A stretch of 58,794 nucleotides of DNA from Janibacter limosus NBRC 16128 (GTDB lineage: Bacteria > Actinomycetota > Actinomycetes > Actinomycetales > Dermatophilaceae), in contig NZ_BCSS01000020.1 of assembly GCF_001570985.1 (NCBI RefSeq), forward strand, positions 1 through 58,794, read 5' to 3'. The position numbers and the translations under genes are program-made. Shown piece by piece: positions 27,550 through 35,345 of the stretch (position 1 is the first letter of the stretch; the number at the start of each line of letters is the position of its first letter). The notes beneath the pieces were generated by a model that did not search any database, was not told the origin of the DNA, and worked only from the letters and a program-made list of their open reading frames with translations.

Positions 27550-27679
27550 GCGGGCTGTCGCTCAAGACCACCCCCACCACCGGTCACCGTCGACGGCCAC
27601 ACGTTGGAGCGAGCGGTAGGCGGCTACGGGTCTTCACCTCCGAGCTGGAGATGATGACTCGCGACTCACGCCCGCAGTG

Positions 27680-28387
27680 TCAGGCCTCCTGCGCGGAGGA
27701 CGTGTCTGCGCAGATGACGCCGCGGTTGCCGTCCTGGTCAGCGATGACGGTGAGGCCGGGCGCGGCGCTGTCGTCAACGACGGTCCCACCTGCGGCCAGC
27801 GCCGCGGCTACCCGTTGCTCGACCACCTCGGGTGCCACGTACACCTCGACGTGCCACCGCGATGCCGCCTCGTCCTGGACGTCGCCGAACCAGAGATTGG
27901 GCACCCGCACCGTGGCGTCACGGACCTCGTCGCTCGGTGACCCCAGCCCTGGGAGTCCGCACTGCCGGTGAGCAGAGCGGCCCAGACCGGGGCGATGCTC
28001 GCCGAGTCGGTGGTGTCCAGACCGAGCTCGACCTCGCTGACCGAGGACGGCTCGGGGGTGAGCCCGTGGTCGGCGGCGATCGCGGTGATCTGTCGGGCGA
28101 GGTCGATGTCCTGCTGGGTCACCCACTTGAGGACGAGCTCGGTGCCATCATCGTCATCGCGATAGATCGCATCGGGGCTGACCAGATCGAGGTCGACGTA
28201 CCCGCGACCGATCGTCACGCGCGGATGGTGGCCGATCGCATCGCCGGCCACACCCACCGCGGTGACAAACCGTGCGGCGGCGCCAAAGCCCTCGACGGCG
28301 TACCGGGCGTGCAGTCCCTGCGCCAGCTTGCGCCAGTCGGTGAGGTTGGCTGCGGCGATCTGGCCCCCCCCCCATGAGCATGTCCAT
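27680..28387 (-). pseudogene. Frameshifted pterin-4a-carbinolamine dehydratase/VOC fusion gene
   Basis: The two halves of one protein are split over reading frames. From the MDMLM start (28387) a run of ten G (28364-28373 on plus as C10) shifts the frame. The PCD part then reads LTDWRKLAQGLHARYAVEGF, HHPRVTIGRGYVDLDLV and VTQQDIDLARQITAIAADHG. Near 27941-27944 one base is missing in a G4 run, and the VOC part continues in another frame: SPSDEVRDATVRVPNLWFGD, WHVEVYVAPEVVEQRVAAAL and VIADQDGNRGVICADTS. Either the gene is decayed or the assembly has two homopolymer errors. Slippage at G10 could also switch it. A normal protein would be about 235 aa. Confidence 0.75.
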
Positions 28388-28455
28388 GAATCGACCGTAG
28401 ACCTGTAGAGGACCGACGTGGTCCTGACAGGGCGGCGATGTGCGAGCCGCGGCCA

Positions 28456-28484
28456 CCGTCCGAGCCCAGCCCGAGGTGCGGGAG
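28456..28484. repeat. 29-bp direct repeat, left copy (adh 5' remnant)
   Basis: This is identical to 29130-29158 inside the alcohol dehydrogenase gene; a further 9 bases (TGCGAGCCG, 28441-28449) also match 29109-29117. Read on plus from 28440 it encodes VRAAATVRAQPEVRE then a stop, a diverged copy of the dehydrogenase's first codons (MRAVIIDAVRAQPEVREV). The two copies flank mazEF. Confidence 0.85.
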
Positions 28485-28512
28485 TGACACATCCACCGAA
28501 CCCGGACAGCGA

Positions 28513-28527
28513 ATCCCGAATCGGGAT
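28513..28527 (+). promoter_or_regulatory. Perfect 15-bp palindrome, probable MazE operator
   Basis: ATCCCGA-A-TCGGGAT is a perfect 7-1-7 inverted repeat, 22 bases before the mazE start codon. A TANNNT element (TACCGT, 28538-28543) lies between them. Antitoxins of this type repress their own operon through such palindromes; binding is inferred. Confidence 0.6.
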
Positions 28528-28549
28528 GCATTGCAGGTACCGTGGAGGT

Positions 28550-28783
28550 ATGAGCACCCAGATCGCCGTCCGCCTCCCCGACGAGATGGTCGAGTTCCTC
28601 GACCGCTCAGTCGCGCGCGGTGAGGCGTCCAGCCGCGCGGCACTGGTGACCTCTGCGCTGGAGCGCGAGATGCGCCGTCTGGCAGCAGCGCACGACGTCG
28701 ACATCCTCAGCAAGCGTGGAGCAGACGACGATCTCGACGTCGTCGTCGAGTGGACCGCCGCCCACGTCGACGTCGGGGACTGA
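28550..28783 (+). CDS. mazE: MazE-type antitoxin (ribbon-helix-helix)
   Basis: 77-aa protein. The N-terminal TQIAVRLPDEMVEFLDRSVARGEASSRAALVTSALEREMRR is a typical RHH DNA-binding fold. The C-terminal acidic stretch DDDLDVVVEWTAAHVDVGD is the likely toxin-neutralising tail. ATG follows GTGGAGGT. The toxin start lies 4 bp after its stop. Family knowledge: the antitoxin binds MazF and represses the promoter. Confidence 0.85.
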   Translation: MSTQIAVRLPDEMVEFLDRSVARGEASSRAALVTSALEREMRRLAAAHDVDILSKRGADDDLDVVVEWTAAHVDVGD

Positions 28784-28787
28784 GTCC

Positions 28788-29102
28788 GTGCGGGAGATCT
28801 GCTTGGTGCGTCTGGACAAGACCCGGCCCGCTCTCGTGCTGACGCGGGAGACCGCACGCGGGGCCATGACCAAGGTGACGATCGCGCCCATCACGACGAC
28901 GGTCAAAGGACTGTCCAGCGAGGTGCGAGTCGGGCCCGTCAACGGCCTCGACGCCGAGTGCGCAGTGGCGCTCGACAACGTGGTCACCGTCCCGGTGGAG
29001 CTGCTTGGGCGCACGGTCGGCTACTTGTCGAACGCACAAGAGGCCGAGCTGGCACGTGCCGTGGTCATGGCGTATGACCTGGACCTGCCGCTGACAGGAT
29101 GA
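28788..29102 (+). CDS. mazF: MazF-type endoribonuclease toxin
   Basis: 104-aa PemK/MazF fold. It begins REICLVRLDKTRPALVLTRE, continues TKVTIAPITTTVKGLSSEVRVGP, and contains the NGLDAECAVALDNVVTVPVELLGR segment and a final C-terminal helix. GTG 28788 is the start. Its stop overlaps the downstream dehydrogenase start as ATGA, an unusual coupling of a toxin gene to a metabolic gene. It likely cleaves specific RNA sequences; the cleavage motif is unknown. Confidence 0.87.
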   Translation: MREICLVRLDKTRPALVLTRETARGAMTKVTIAPITTTVKGLSSEVRVGPVNGLDAECAVALDNVVTVPVELLGRTVGYLSNAQEAELARAVVMAYDLDLPLTG

Positions 29103-30145
29103 CGCCCATGCGAGCCGTGATCATCGATGCCGTCCGAGCCCAGCCCGAGGTGCGGGAGGTGGACACCCCCTTCGCTCCCGAGGGTGGGGTGGTCGTTCAG
29201 GTCAAGGCGACCGGGATGTGCCGCAGCGACTGGCACGCGTGGGCTGGTCACGACGACATCGCGTGGCCGCACGTGCCCGGTCACGAGCTGGCCGGCGTCA
29301 TCACCGAGGTCGGCGCGGGGGTCGAGCGGTGGCGGGTCGGTGACCGAGTGACGGTCCCCTTCGTCTGCGGGTGCGGCCGGTGCGCGTGGTGCGCAGCCGG
29401 CGAGGCGCAGGTCTGCCCCGACCAGGAGCAACCCGGCTTCACGCACTGGGGCTCCTTCGCCGAGCAGGTCGCACTGCACGCGGCCGACACCAACCTCGTG
29501 GCCATCCCCGAGGGCGTCGACTTCGCGACGGCGGCGAGCCTCGGCTGCCGCTTCGCCACCGCCTACCGCGCCCTCGTCGCCCGGGCCCGCCTGACGAAGG
29601 GAGAGTGGGTCACCGTCGTCGGAGCCGGCGGTGTCGGGCTGAGCGCGGTGATGATCGCCCGGGCGCTCGGTGCTCGGGTCATCGCGGTCGACCGCAAACC
29701 CGAGGCCCTCGCTCTGGCAACGGATCTCGGCGCCGAGCAGTCACTGGTTGCGGATGGTCGTGACATCGGCGCGGACGTGGCTGCCCTGACGGACGGCGGC
29801 AGTCACGTGGCAGTCGACGCTGTCGGCAGCGAGCAGACGTCCTCCGACGCGATCCACAGCCTGCGCCGTCGCGGACGCCACGTGCAGGTCGGTCTGCTGC
29901 CGCCGGTCGACGGCCACCCGCGGGTCCCGATGGCTCGGGTCATCGGGTGGGAGCTCGACCTGCTCGGCAGCCACGGGATGGCGGCGGTCGACTACCCGGA
30001 GATGCTCGCCCTCATCGAGTCCGGCGCCCTCCAGCCGCAGCGACTCGTCGAGCGGACGATCGGTCTGGAGGAGGCAGCATCGCTGCTGCCCGTCTTCGAC
30101 CGGACGAGCGTCGCAGGGATGACGATCATCGACCCCTCGCGCTGA
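29099..30145 (+). CDS. Zinc-dependent alcohol dehydrogenase (MDR family)
   Basis: 348-aa medium-chain dehydrogenase. Catalytic zinc ligands are in GMCRSDWHAW and PGHELAGV. The structural-zinc cysteines cluster in CGCGRCAWCAAGEAQVC. The Rossmann motif is VVGAGGVGLSAVMIA, and the VDRKPEALALATDLGAE block follows. Family reaction: NAD(P)-linked alcohol/aldehyde interconversion. The start at 29099 is coupled to mazF; ATG 29108 (MRAVIID) is probably the ancestral start. A diverged copy of its first codons lies upstream of mazEF. Confidence 0.9.
   Translation: MTPMRAVIIDAVRAQPEVREVDTPFAPEGGVVVQVKATGMCRSDWHAWAGHDDIAWPHVPGHELAGVITEVGAGVERWRVGDRVTVPFVCGCGRCAWCAAGEAQVCPDQEQPGFTHWGSFAEQVALHAADTNLVAIPEGVDFATAASLGCRFATAYRALVARARLTKGEWVTVVGAGGVGLSAVMIARALGARVIAVDRKPEALALATDLGAEQSLVADGRDIGADVAALTDGGSHVAVDAVGSEQTSSDAIHSLRRRGRHVQVGLLPPVDGHPRVPMARVIGWELDLLGSHGMAAVDYPEMLALIESGALQPQRLVERTIGLEEAASLLPVFDRTSVAGMTIIDPSR
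29130..29158. repeat. 29-bp direct repeat, right copy (within adh)
   Basis: Exact partner of 28456-28484. Together the two copies bracket mazEF at a spacing of 674 bp. Recombination between them would delete the toxin-antitoxin module. Confidence 0.85.
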
Positions 30146-30194
30146 GCCCCCTTCGCCCTCAGGTCGGGCGCCGGAGCTGCGGCGACGCCTTCGG

Positions 30195-31133
30195 TCATCC
30201 GCCGAGGCCCGCCCAGGGGTCCTCGCGGCGCCAGACCGTTGGCAGGTGGAGGGTGACCCCATCGGCGGCGGCGAGGCGGTCGAGGACGCTCATGGTGACG
30301 TCCAGGTCGTCACCCGCGTACGGCAGGGCGCGCAGCGGCTGGTCGAGCGGGCGGAAGAAGTCGTCCCAGTGGGTCAGCACGACCCGCCGGGCACCCACGG
30401 CGCGGACGGTGTGCTCCCAGTAGGCCTCGATGTAGTCCAGCGGCTGCACACCGAGCTGCCCGACGCCGAGGTAGGCGACCTCGGCCTCGTGACCGGCGAG
30501 TGAGTCGGGCACGTAGCCGGCGCTGCCCTGCACCAAGGCGGTCCGGCCGCTGGTGTGGGTGAGCAGGATCGACCACGCCTCGCCGCACCGATAGGCACCC
30601 ACGCGGGCCGGCGGGACGACGGGCGCGTCGATGGTGCCCGGGTGTCGGTCCGGCGGGCAGTGCGCCGAGTCGACGAAGGTCAGGGCGAAGGCCCCGCACT
30701 CCATCGTGTCACCAGACGCCACGGTCCGGATGCGCTCTGGGGCAAGACCACCGCCGAGGCCCACGTGGGCGGTCGACGTCCCGCCGAGCAGCACCGCCCC
30801 GGTGCGCTCGGCGACGACGGCCGAGTCGAGCACGTGGTCGTAGTGGCTGTGCACAGCCGCGACGGCGTCGAGCCGGTCGATCCCGGCGTCCCCGAGAGCC
30901 CGGGTGAGCGCTGCGTCGATCCGCTCCGGTGAGGGTGCGATCTTGCGCAGACCCACCTGCAGGAGCCCGGGACGGGAGAAGAATCCATCGACCATCACGG
31001 CCGAGTCGCCGTCCGACGCGAGCAGCGTGGAGACCCCCAGGAAGGTCACGCCCAGCCGACCCGGCTTGGCAGCGGGCAGGTCGTGGCGAGAGGCGTAGGT
31101 GGACATGTCGGGCCGACCGAGCTTGAGGCGCAT
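30195..31133 (-). CDS. MBL-fold metallo-hydrolase
   Basis: 312-aa metallo-beta-lactamase-fold hydrolase, UlaG/RomA-like. Metal motif HSHYDH is near residue 93 (HxHxDH), preceded by GVSTLLASDGDSAVMVDGFF. Later ligands are likely in FVDSAHCPPD and LTHWDDFFRP. It has an insertion containing YRCGEAWSILLTHTSGRTALVQGSAGYVPD. The role is unknown; the relatives hydrolyse phosphodiester or lactone bonds. The opening MRLKLGRPD suits its family, so I keep 31133 as start over ATG 31106. It converges with the dehydrogenase gene. Confidence 0.85.
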   Translation of the reverse strand: MRLKLGRPDMSTYASRHDLPAAKPGRLGVTFLGVSTLLASDGDSAVMVDGFFSRPGLLQVGLRKIAPSPERIDAALTRALGDAGIDRLDAVAAVHSHYDHVLDSAVVAERTGAVLLGGTSTAHVGLGGGLAPERIRTVASGDTMECGAFALTFVDSAHCPPDRHPGTIDAPVVPPARVGAYRCGEAWSILLTHTSGRTALVQGSAGYVPDSLAGHEAEVAYLGVGQLGVQPLDYIEAYWEHTVRAVGARRVVLTHWDDFFRPLDQPLRALPYAGDDLDVTMSVLDRLAAADGVTLHLPTVWRREDPWAGLGG

Positions 31134-31278
31134 CCGCCCACCCTAGAGATGGGCAGGTCACGAGGGGCATCGCCCGCTCGGTGGGTCCGACTCGGTCCCG
31201 GACGCTTGTCGTGCGAGGACCGCGCCCCTACCCTCAGGCAAAGCCCTCAGCGTGGAGGGCTCCTGTGATGGAGACGCC

Positions 31279-33039
31279 ATGTCCGACGCCACCACCCTCT
31301 GCGAAGCCTTCCAGCAGACCCTGACCGTCGACCCGGGCGCCGTGGCGCTGCGCACCGCCGGCGACGCCGTCTCGGTCACGTGGGCCGAGTACGGCGACCG
31401 CGTGCGGGCCGTCGCCGCAGGTCTGGCCGCCCTCGGCTACCAACGCGGGGACACGCTCGGCATCATGCTCAGCAACCGACCGGAGTTCGCCTGGGTCGAC
31501 GCCGGGGCGATGCACCTGGGGATGATCCCCTTCTCCATCTACAACACGTCCGCGCCCGAGCAGGTCGAGTACCTCTTCGGCAACGCCGGCAACCGGGTCG
31601 CCGTCACCGAGGTCGCGTTGCTGCCCGCGATCCTGCGCTCCGGGGTGGCCCTCGACCACCTCATCGTCATCGACGGCAAGCCCGAGGGCGCCACCCACAC
31701 CCTGGCCGAGCTCGAGGGCCTGGGCGACGCCGACTTCGACTTCGAAACCGCCTGGCGAGCGGTGCAGCCCGACGACGTGCTCACGCTGATCTACACCTCC
31801 GGCACCACCGGCCCGCCGAAGGGGGTCCAGCTCACCCATCGCAACCTGCTCGCCGTGCTCCACGGCGCAGAGGGCGTCGTCGATGTGCACTTCGGCGACC
31901 GGATCACCTCCTTCCTACCGGCCGCCCACATCGCCGACCGGGCCTCGGCGCAGTACTTCAACCTGGCTCGGGGCGTGCAGGTCACCTACATCGCCGATCC
32001 CAAGATGATCGCGAGCGGTCTACCCGACGCCCGCCCGACGATCTGGTTTGCCGTGCCCCGGGTCTGGGAGAAGATCAAGATGGGCATCGAGGCCAAGGTC
32101 GTGGCGGCCGAGAGCCCGGTGAAGAAGAAGCTCGGCACGTGGGCCTTGGCGATGGCCGAGAAGCAGGGTGCCGCGCTGCTCGCGGGGGAGCCCCTCCGTG
32201 GCAAGGACGCCGCGCAGTACCGCCTTGCGGACAAGCTCGTCCTGAGCAAGGTCAGGAACGCACTCGGCCTGGACGAGCTGCGCTGGGCCTGGTCGGGTGC
32301 GGCAGCGATCGCGCCCGAGACACTGTCCTTCTTCATGGGGCTGGGCATCGACGTCTGCGAGATCTGGGGAATGTCGGAGGTCGCCGGTGCCGGGACGATC
32401 AACCCGCCCGGGCGGGCCAAGGTGGGGACTGTGGGCCCCGCACTGCCCGGCTTCGAGATGAAGATCGCCGACGACGGTGAGCTGCTCTTCCGCGGGGACT
32501 GCGTGATGCCCGGCTACCGCGGCGACCCGGACAAGACCGCCGAGGCCATCGACTCCGACGGCTGGCTGCACACGGGTGACGTCGGCACGATCGATGCCGA
32601 CGGCTACCTGACGATCACCGACCGCAAGAAGGAGCTGATCATCAGCTCCGCCGGCAAGAACATGTCGCCGTCCAACATCGAGAACACCCTCAAGGTGACC
32701 ACGCCCCTCGCCGCGACGATCGTCGTCGTCGGTGATGCCCGTCCCTACAACATCGCGCTCGTGACCCTGGATCCGGACGCCGCCGCTGTCTTCGCCGAGA
32801 AGGCCGGCGTCGCAGCGGACCCGGCCGTCCTCGCTGAGCACCCCGCTCTGATCGCCGAGATCGACAAGGGCATCACGGCGGGCAATGCCAAGCTCTCCCA
32901 CGTCGAGCAGGTCAAGAAGTTCACCGTGCTCCCCGAGTACTGGGCTCCGGGCAGCGATGTCCTGACCCCCACCCTCAAGCTGCGCCGCAAGCCGATCAGC
33001 GACCGCTACGCCGACGAGATCGAGGCGTTGTACGGCTGA
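31279..33039 (+). CDS. Long-chain acyl-CoA synthetase (AMP-binding, FadD15-like)
   Basis: 586-aa adenylating enzyme activating fatty acids to acyl-CoA. The P-loop-like YTSGTTGPPKGVQLTH lies near 173. It has LPAAHIADR, the A5-type WGMSEVAGAG, GWLHTGDVGTIDADGYLTITDRKKELIISSAGKNMSP and the catalytic-lysine end LKLRRKPI. Length matches FadD15-type enzymes, and no membrane segment is apparent. ATG 31279 was chosen by the MSDATTLCEAF N-terminus. It is divergent from the MBL-fold gene. Confidence 0.92.
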   Translation: MSDATTLCEAFQQTLTVDPGAVALRTAGDAVSVTWAEYGDRVRAVAAGLAALGYQRGDTLGIMLSNRPEFAWVDAGAMHLGMIPFSIYNTSAPEQVEYLFGNAGNRVAVTEVALLPAILRSGVALDHLIVIDGKPEGATHTLAELEGLGDADFDFETAWRAVQPDDVLTLIYTSGTTGPPKGVQLTHRNLLAVLHGAEGVVDVHFGDRITSFLPAAHIADRASAQYFNLARGVQVTYIADPKMIASGLPDARPTIWFAVPRVWEKIKMGIEAKVVAAESPVKKKLGTWALAMAEKQGAALLAGEPLRGKDAAQYRLADKLVLSKVRNALGLDELRWAWSGAAAIAPETLSFFMGLGIDVCEIWGMSEVAGAGTINPPGRAKVGTVGPALPGFEMKIADDGELLFRGDCVMPGYRGDPDKTAEAIDSDGWLHTGDVGTIDADGYLTITDRKKELIISSAGKNMSPSNIENTLKVTTPLAATIVVVGDARPYNIALVTLDPDAAAVFAEKAGVAADPAVLAEHPALIAEIDKGITAGNAKLSHVEQVKKFTVLPEYWAPGSDVLTPTLKLRRKPISDRYADEIEALYG

Positions 33040-33135
33040 TCGGCACGGCTGCGTGTCCATCCACGGGTCAGCTCTGTCACCTCAGACCCGCACCTGAGAC
33101 CCGTACCTCAGACTCACGGGGAGCAGACTGGCCGC

Positions 33136-33576
33136 ATGGCAGCCATCAAGCGCTTCGACCACGTGGGCATCACCGTCGCGGACCTCGACGTGGTCATGGA
33201 CTTCTTCATCGGGCTCGGCTTTGAGCTGCAGGGGCGCATGGTCATGGAGGGCGAGTTCGTCGACACCGTCATCGGGATCCCGGACTCCCGTTCCGAGATC
33301 GCCGTCCTCGGCCTGCCGGACGGTGGGACCACGCTCGAGCTGTCGTGCTTCGACCGACCCGACCACGAGCCCGGGTCGCCGACCGCGGTGTCGACGGAGC
33401 TGGGTCTACGGAATGTCACCTTCGAGGTCGAGGGTCTGCCCTCTGTCCTCGAGCAGCTCGCCGCGAAGGGCTACGGCCTCGTCGGCGGCATGGGCGAGTG
33501 GGAGGGCGCGTGGCGGATGGCCTACGTCCGCGGACCCGAAGGAATCATCGTCTCCCTCACCGAGCAGATCGGCTGA
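33136..33576 (+). CDS. VOC-family protein (glyoxalase-like)
   Basis: 146-aa vicinal oxygen chelate protein. It reads FDHVGITVADLDVVMDFFIG, then LPDGGTTLELSCFD (metal Glu), LRNVTFEVEGLPSVLEQL and YVRGPEGIIVSLTEQIG. Metal-ligand His and Glu pairs are in the usual places. The substrate is unknown; the YVRGPEGIIV ending is common to methylmalonyl-epimerase-like and lactoylglutathione-lyase-like members. Confidence 0.87.
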   Translation: MAAIKRFDHVGITVADLDVVMDFFIGLGFELQGRMVMEGEFVDTVIGIPDSRSEIAVLGLPDGGTTLELSCFDRPDHEPGSPTAVSTELGLRNVTFEVEGLPSVLEQLAAKGYGLVGGMGEWEGAWRMAYVRGPEGIIVSLTEQIG

Positions 33577-33643
33577 GGGCCATGGTCGTCTTCGCCGGGT
33601 CGAGGTGAGGCTGCGGGCCAGACGGCGCGCGCATGCCTGTGGG

Positions 33644-33663
33644 CCGGCCCGTCGGGGCCGGCT
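33644..33663. terminator. GCCGGCCC/GGGCCGGC hairpin
   Basis: An 8-bp GC stem (33644-33651 with 33656-33663) closes a 4-base GTCG loop between the convergent VOC and DUF222-HNH genes. It is a likely bidirectional terminator. Confidence 0.7.
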
Positions 33664-33677
33664 GCGGGGCGTGGCAG

Positions 33678-35192
33678 CTAGACATGCCAGGTCACGCCGC
33701 GGGGAGTGATGGTGCAGGTCAGGTCCCGGGTGTGGACCTTGGTGTGGTGGCGCTCGCACAACAGCGCAGCGTTGTCGATGTCCGTGAGCCCACCCAGGGA
33801 CCAGTAGTCCACGTGGTGCGCGTCGGACCAGTGCGCGGGCATGGTGCACCCCGGATAGGTACAGCCGCCATCGCGCAGGTACAGGGCACGCTTCTGTCCC
33901 GTGGTGAAGTAGCGGGCGGCTCGACCCAGCTCCATGGGCTCGGTGTCGGTGCCCAGCAGGGCCGGCACGATCCCTCCCTCGCAGGCCAGCTTGCGCACCG
34001 ACGCCGGGGAGAGGACCTGTCCTGTCGCGGTCACCCCACCCGCGTGACCCGTGGCCGGGGCCCCACACCCTCCCGGCTGACCGAAGGGAGCCTGGCCGGG
34101 TGCAGTGACAGGTCGTCCGAGGGGCCCGACTGGCAGGTCCTGCCCGCAGGCACCACAGCGCCCGTGGGCCAGGTCCGCGGTCAGGGCTTGGAGGCTGATC
34201 GTCACGACAACCTGGGCCTTGTCACTCTTGGGCGCCTCACCCGGGGATGACACCCCACGGCCGATGATCGTCAGCAGGGCGTCTGCGCGACGCCGGGCCG
34301 GGGACCGCTCATCCACGGTGCCATCGGGGCTCTTGACCGGGGCCGACAGTGCGGCCAGGGCGGCGTCGATGATCGCGGCGCCCTCGGGGTCCATGTCCAC
34401 CCGGTAGCGCGTCATCCCGCACGCGCCCGCGGACTTGGTCAGCGAGCGGGATGCCTTCAGGGCCTCGTCCTCGTCACGCAGGTCCTTGTCCGGGCGCAAC
34501 AACCGGCCGGTCATCGTGATCGCCGCCGCCAACTTCTTTTCATCCACACCCGACACCCGCGTGCGAGTGCGCCCGTCCGGGCCGCTCGCGATGGCCTCGT
34601 CACGGGCGTGGCCCAGCAAGATCCCCAGGTCCTCCTCGAGCAGCTGCGGGTCAGCCACCCTCCGCACCGACTCCTCGAACCGCACCAGCTGGTCTGTCTT
34701 GCCCAACGGCAGATCCCCAGCCGCGAAAGCCGCCAACACCCCGGGCACCCCAGGGGGCCCGTGCTCGTCAGCCGCGCCCGCCTCGTCGCCAGCGTCCGAC
34801 ATGGACGCGTCCTGAGATGTCGCGGTCGTCGGGGCGGGGTCGCTCAACGAGCTGCCCGACGCCCGCAGACCAGCCGTGGCCACCCGCACCACCGACGCCG
34901 CATGCCCCACCGTAGGACGCGGCGCGCGTCGCCCCTCACTCACCCCGACCCAGTCCACCGGCGACCACGACGACTCCCCCGGGAGACCCCGTGAGATGCC
35001 CTCCCGCGCCAACGCGACCTCCGCAGCCTGCGTCAGCTGGCGCACCTGCCCGACAAGCGCGAGGGCCTCGCCGACATCGCTGTCAGGGGCCTGCCACACG
35101 CTGGAGACGTCACTGGACATCAACGACCGCAGCGCATCACGCAACCCGGGAAGAACCCCCGGATCGTGAAACCGCACCGTCGCCTCTGACAT
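33678..35192 (-). CDS. DUF222/HNH endonuclease signature protein (13E12-type)
   Basis: 504-aa protein. The N-terminal DUF222 helical region covers about 20-290, with an acidic/Ser-rich loop near 120-150. A Gly/Ala/Pro-rich middle contains the CGACGQDLPVG zinc-type pair. The C-terminal HNH nuclease reads LRDGGCTYPGCTMPAHWSDAHHVDYWSLGGLTDIDNAALLCERHHTKVH. These genes are numerous in Actinobacteria and in M. tuberculosis are called 13E12 repeats; several there are SOS-induced. A LexA-like box sits right before the start codon here. Function in the cell is unsettled; DNA transactions and mobile-element roles have been suggested. Confidence 0.88.
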   Translation of the reverse strand: MSEATVRFHDPGVLPGLRDALRSLMSSDVSSVWQAPDSDVGEALALVGQVRQLTQAAEVALAREGISRGLPGESSWSPVDWVGVSEGRRAPRPTVGHAASVVRVATAGLRASGSSLSDPAPTTATSQDASMSDAGDEAGAADEHGPPGVPGVLAAFAAGDLPLGKTDQLVRFEESVRRVADPQLLEEDLGILLGHARDEAIASGPDGRTRTRVSGVDEKKLAAAITMTGRLLRPDKDLRDEDEALKASRSLTKSAGACGMTRYRVDMDPEGAAIIDAALAALSAPVKSPDGTVDERSPARRRADALLTIIGRGVSSPGEAPKSDKAQVVVTISLQALTADLAHGRCGACGQDLPVGPLGRPVTAPGQAPFGQPGGCGAPATGHAGGVTATGQVLSPASVRKLACEGGIVPALLGTDTEPMELGRAARYFTTGQKRALYLRDGGCTYPGCTMPAHWSDAHHVDYWSLGGLTDIDNAALLCERHHTKVHTRDLTCTITPRGVTWHV

Positions 35193-35195
35193 GCC

Positions 35196-35211
35196 TCGAT
35201 CATATGTTCGA
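35196..35211 (-). promoter_or_regulatory. Near-perfect actinobacterial SOS (LexA) box
   Basis: TCGATCATATGTTCGA differs at one base from the fully symmetric TCGAACATATGTTCGA. It matches the actinobacterial LexA consensus TCGAAC-N4-GTTCGA. On the minus strand it overlaps a -10-like TATGAT and lies 3 bases before the DUF222-HNH start codon, so the transcript would be nearly leaderless and repressible by LexA. Confidence 0.65.
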
Positions 35212-35345
35212 CCACCGACAACGCTCCCCAACCAGACCAACTGGGGGCAGGCGCCCCCTTCGACCCGGGGATGTGGACAACGTCCAGGGGGCTTCGGCTT
35301 CGAGATGCCCGCTACGCGGACTCCGCCCACGCGGAACGTGGGACC

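Noticed and set aside
28364-28373. Phase-variable switch at the G10 tract
   Set aside because: A second frameshift in the same gene means slippage at G10 alone would not restore the protein.
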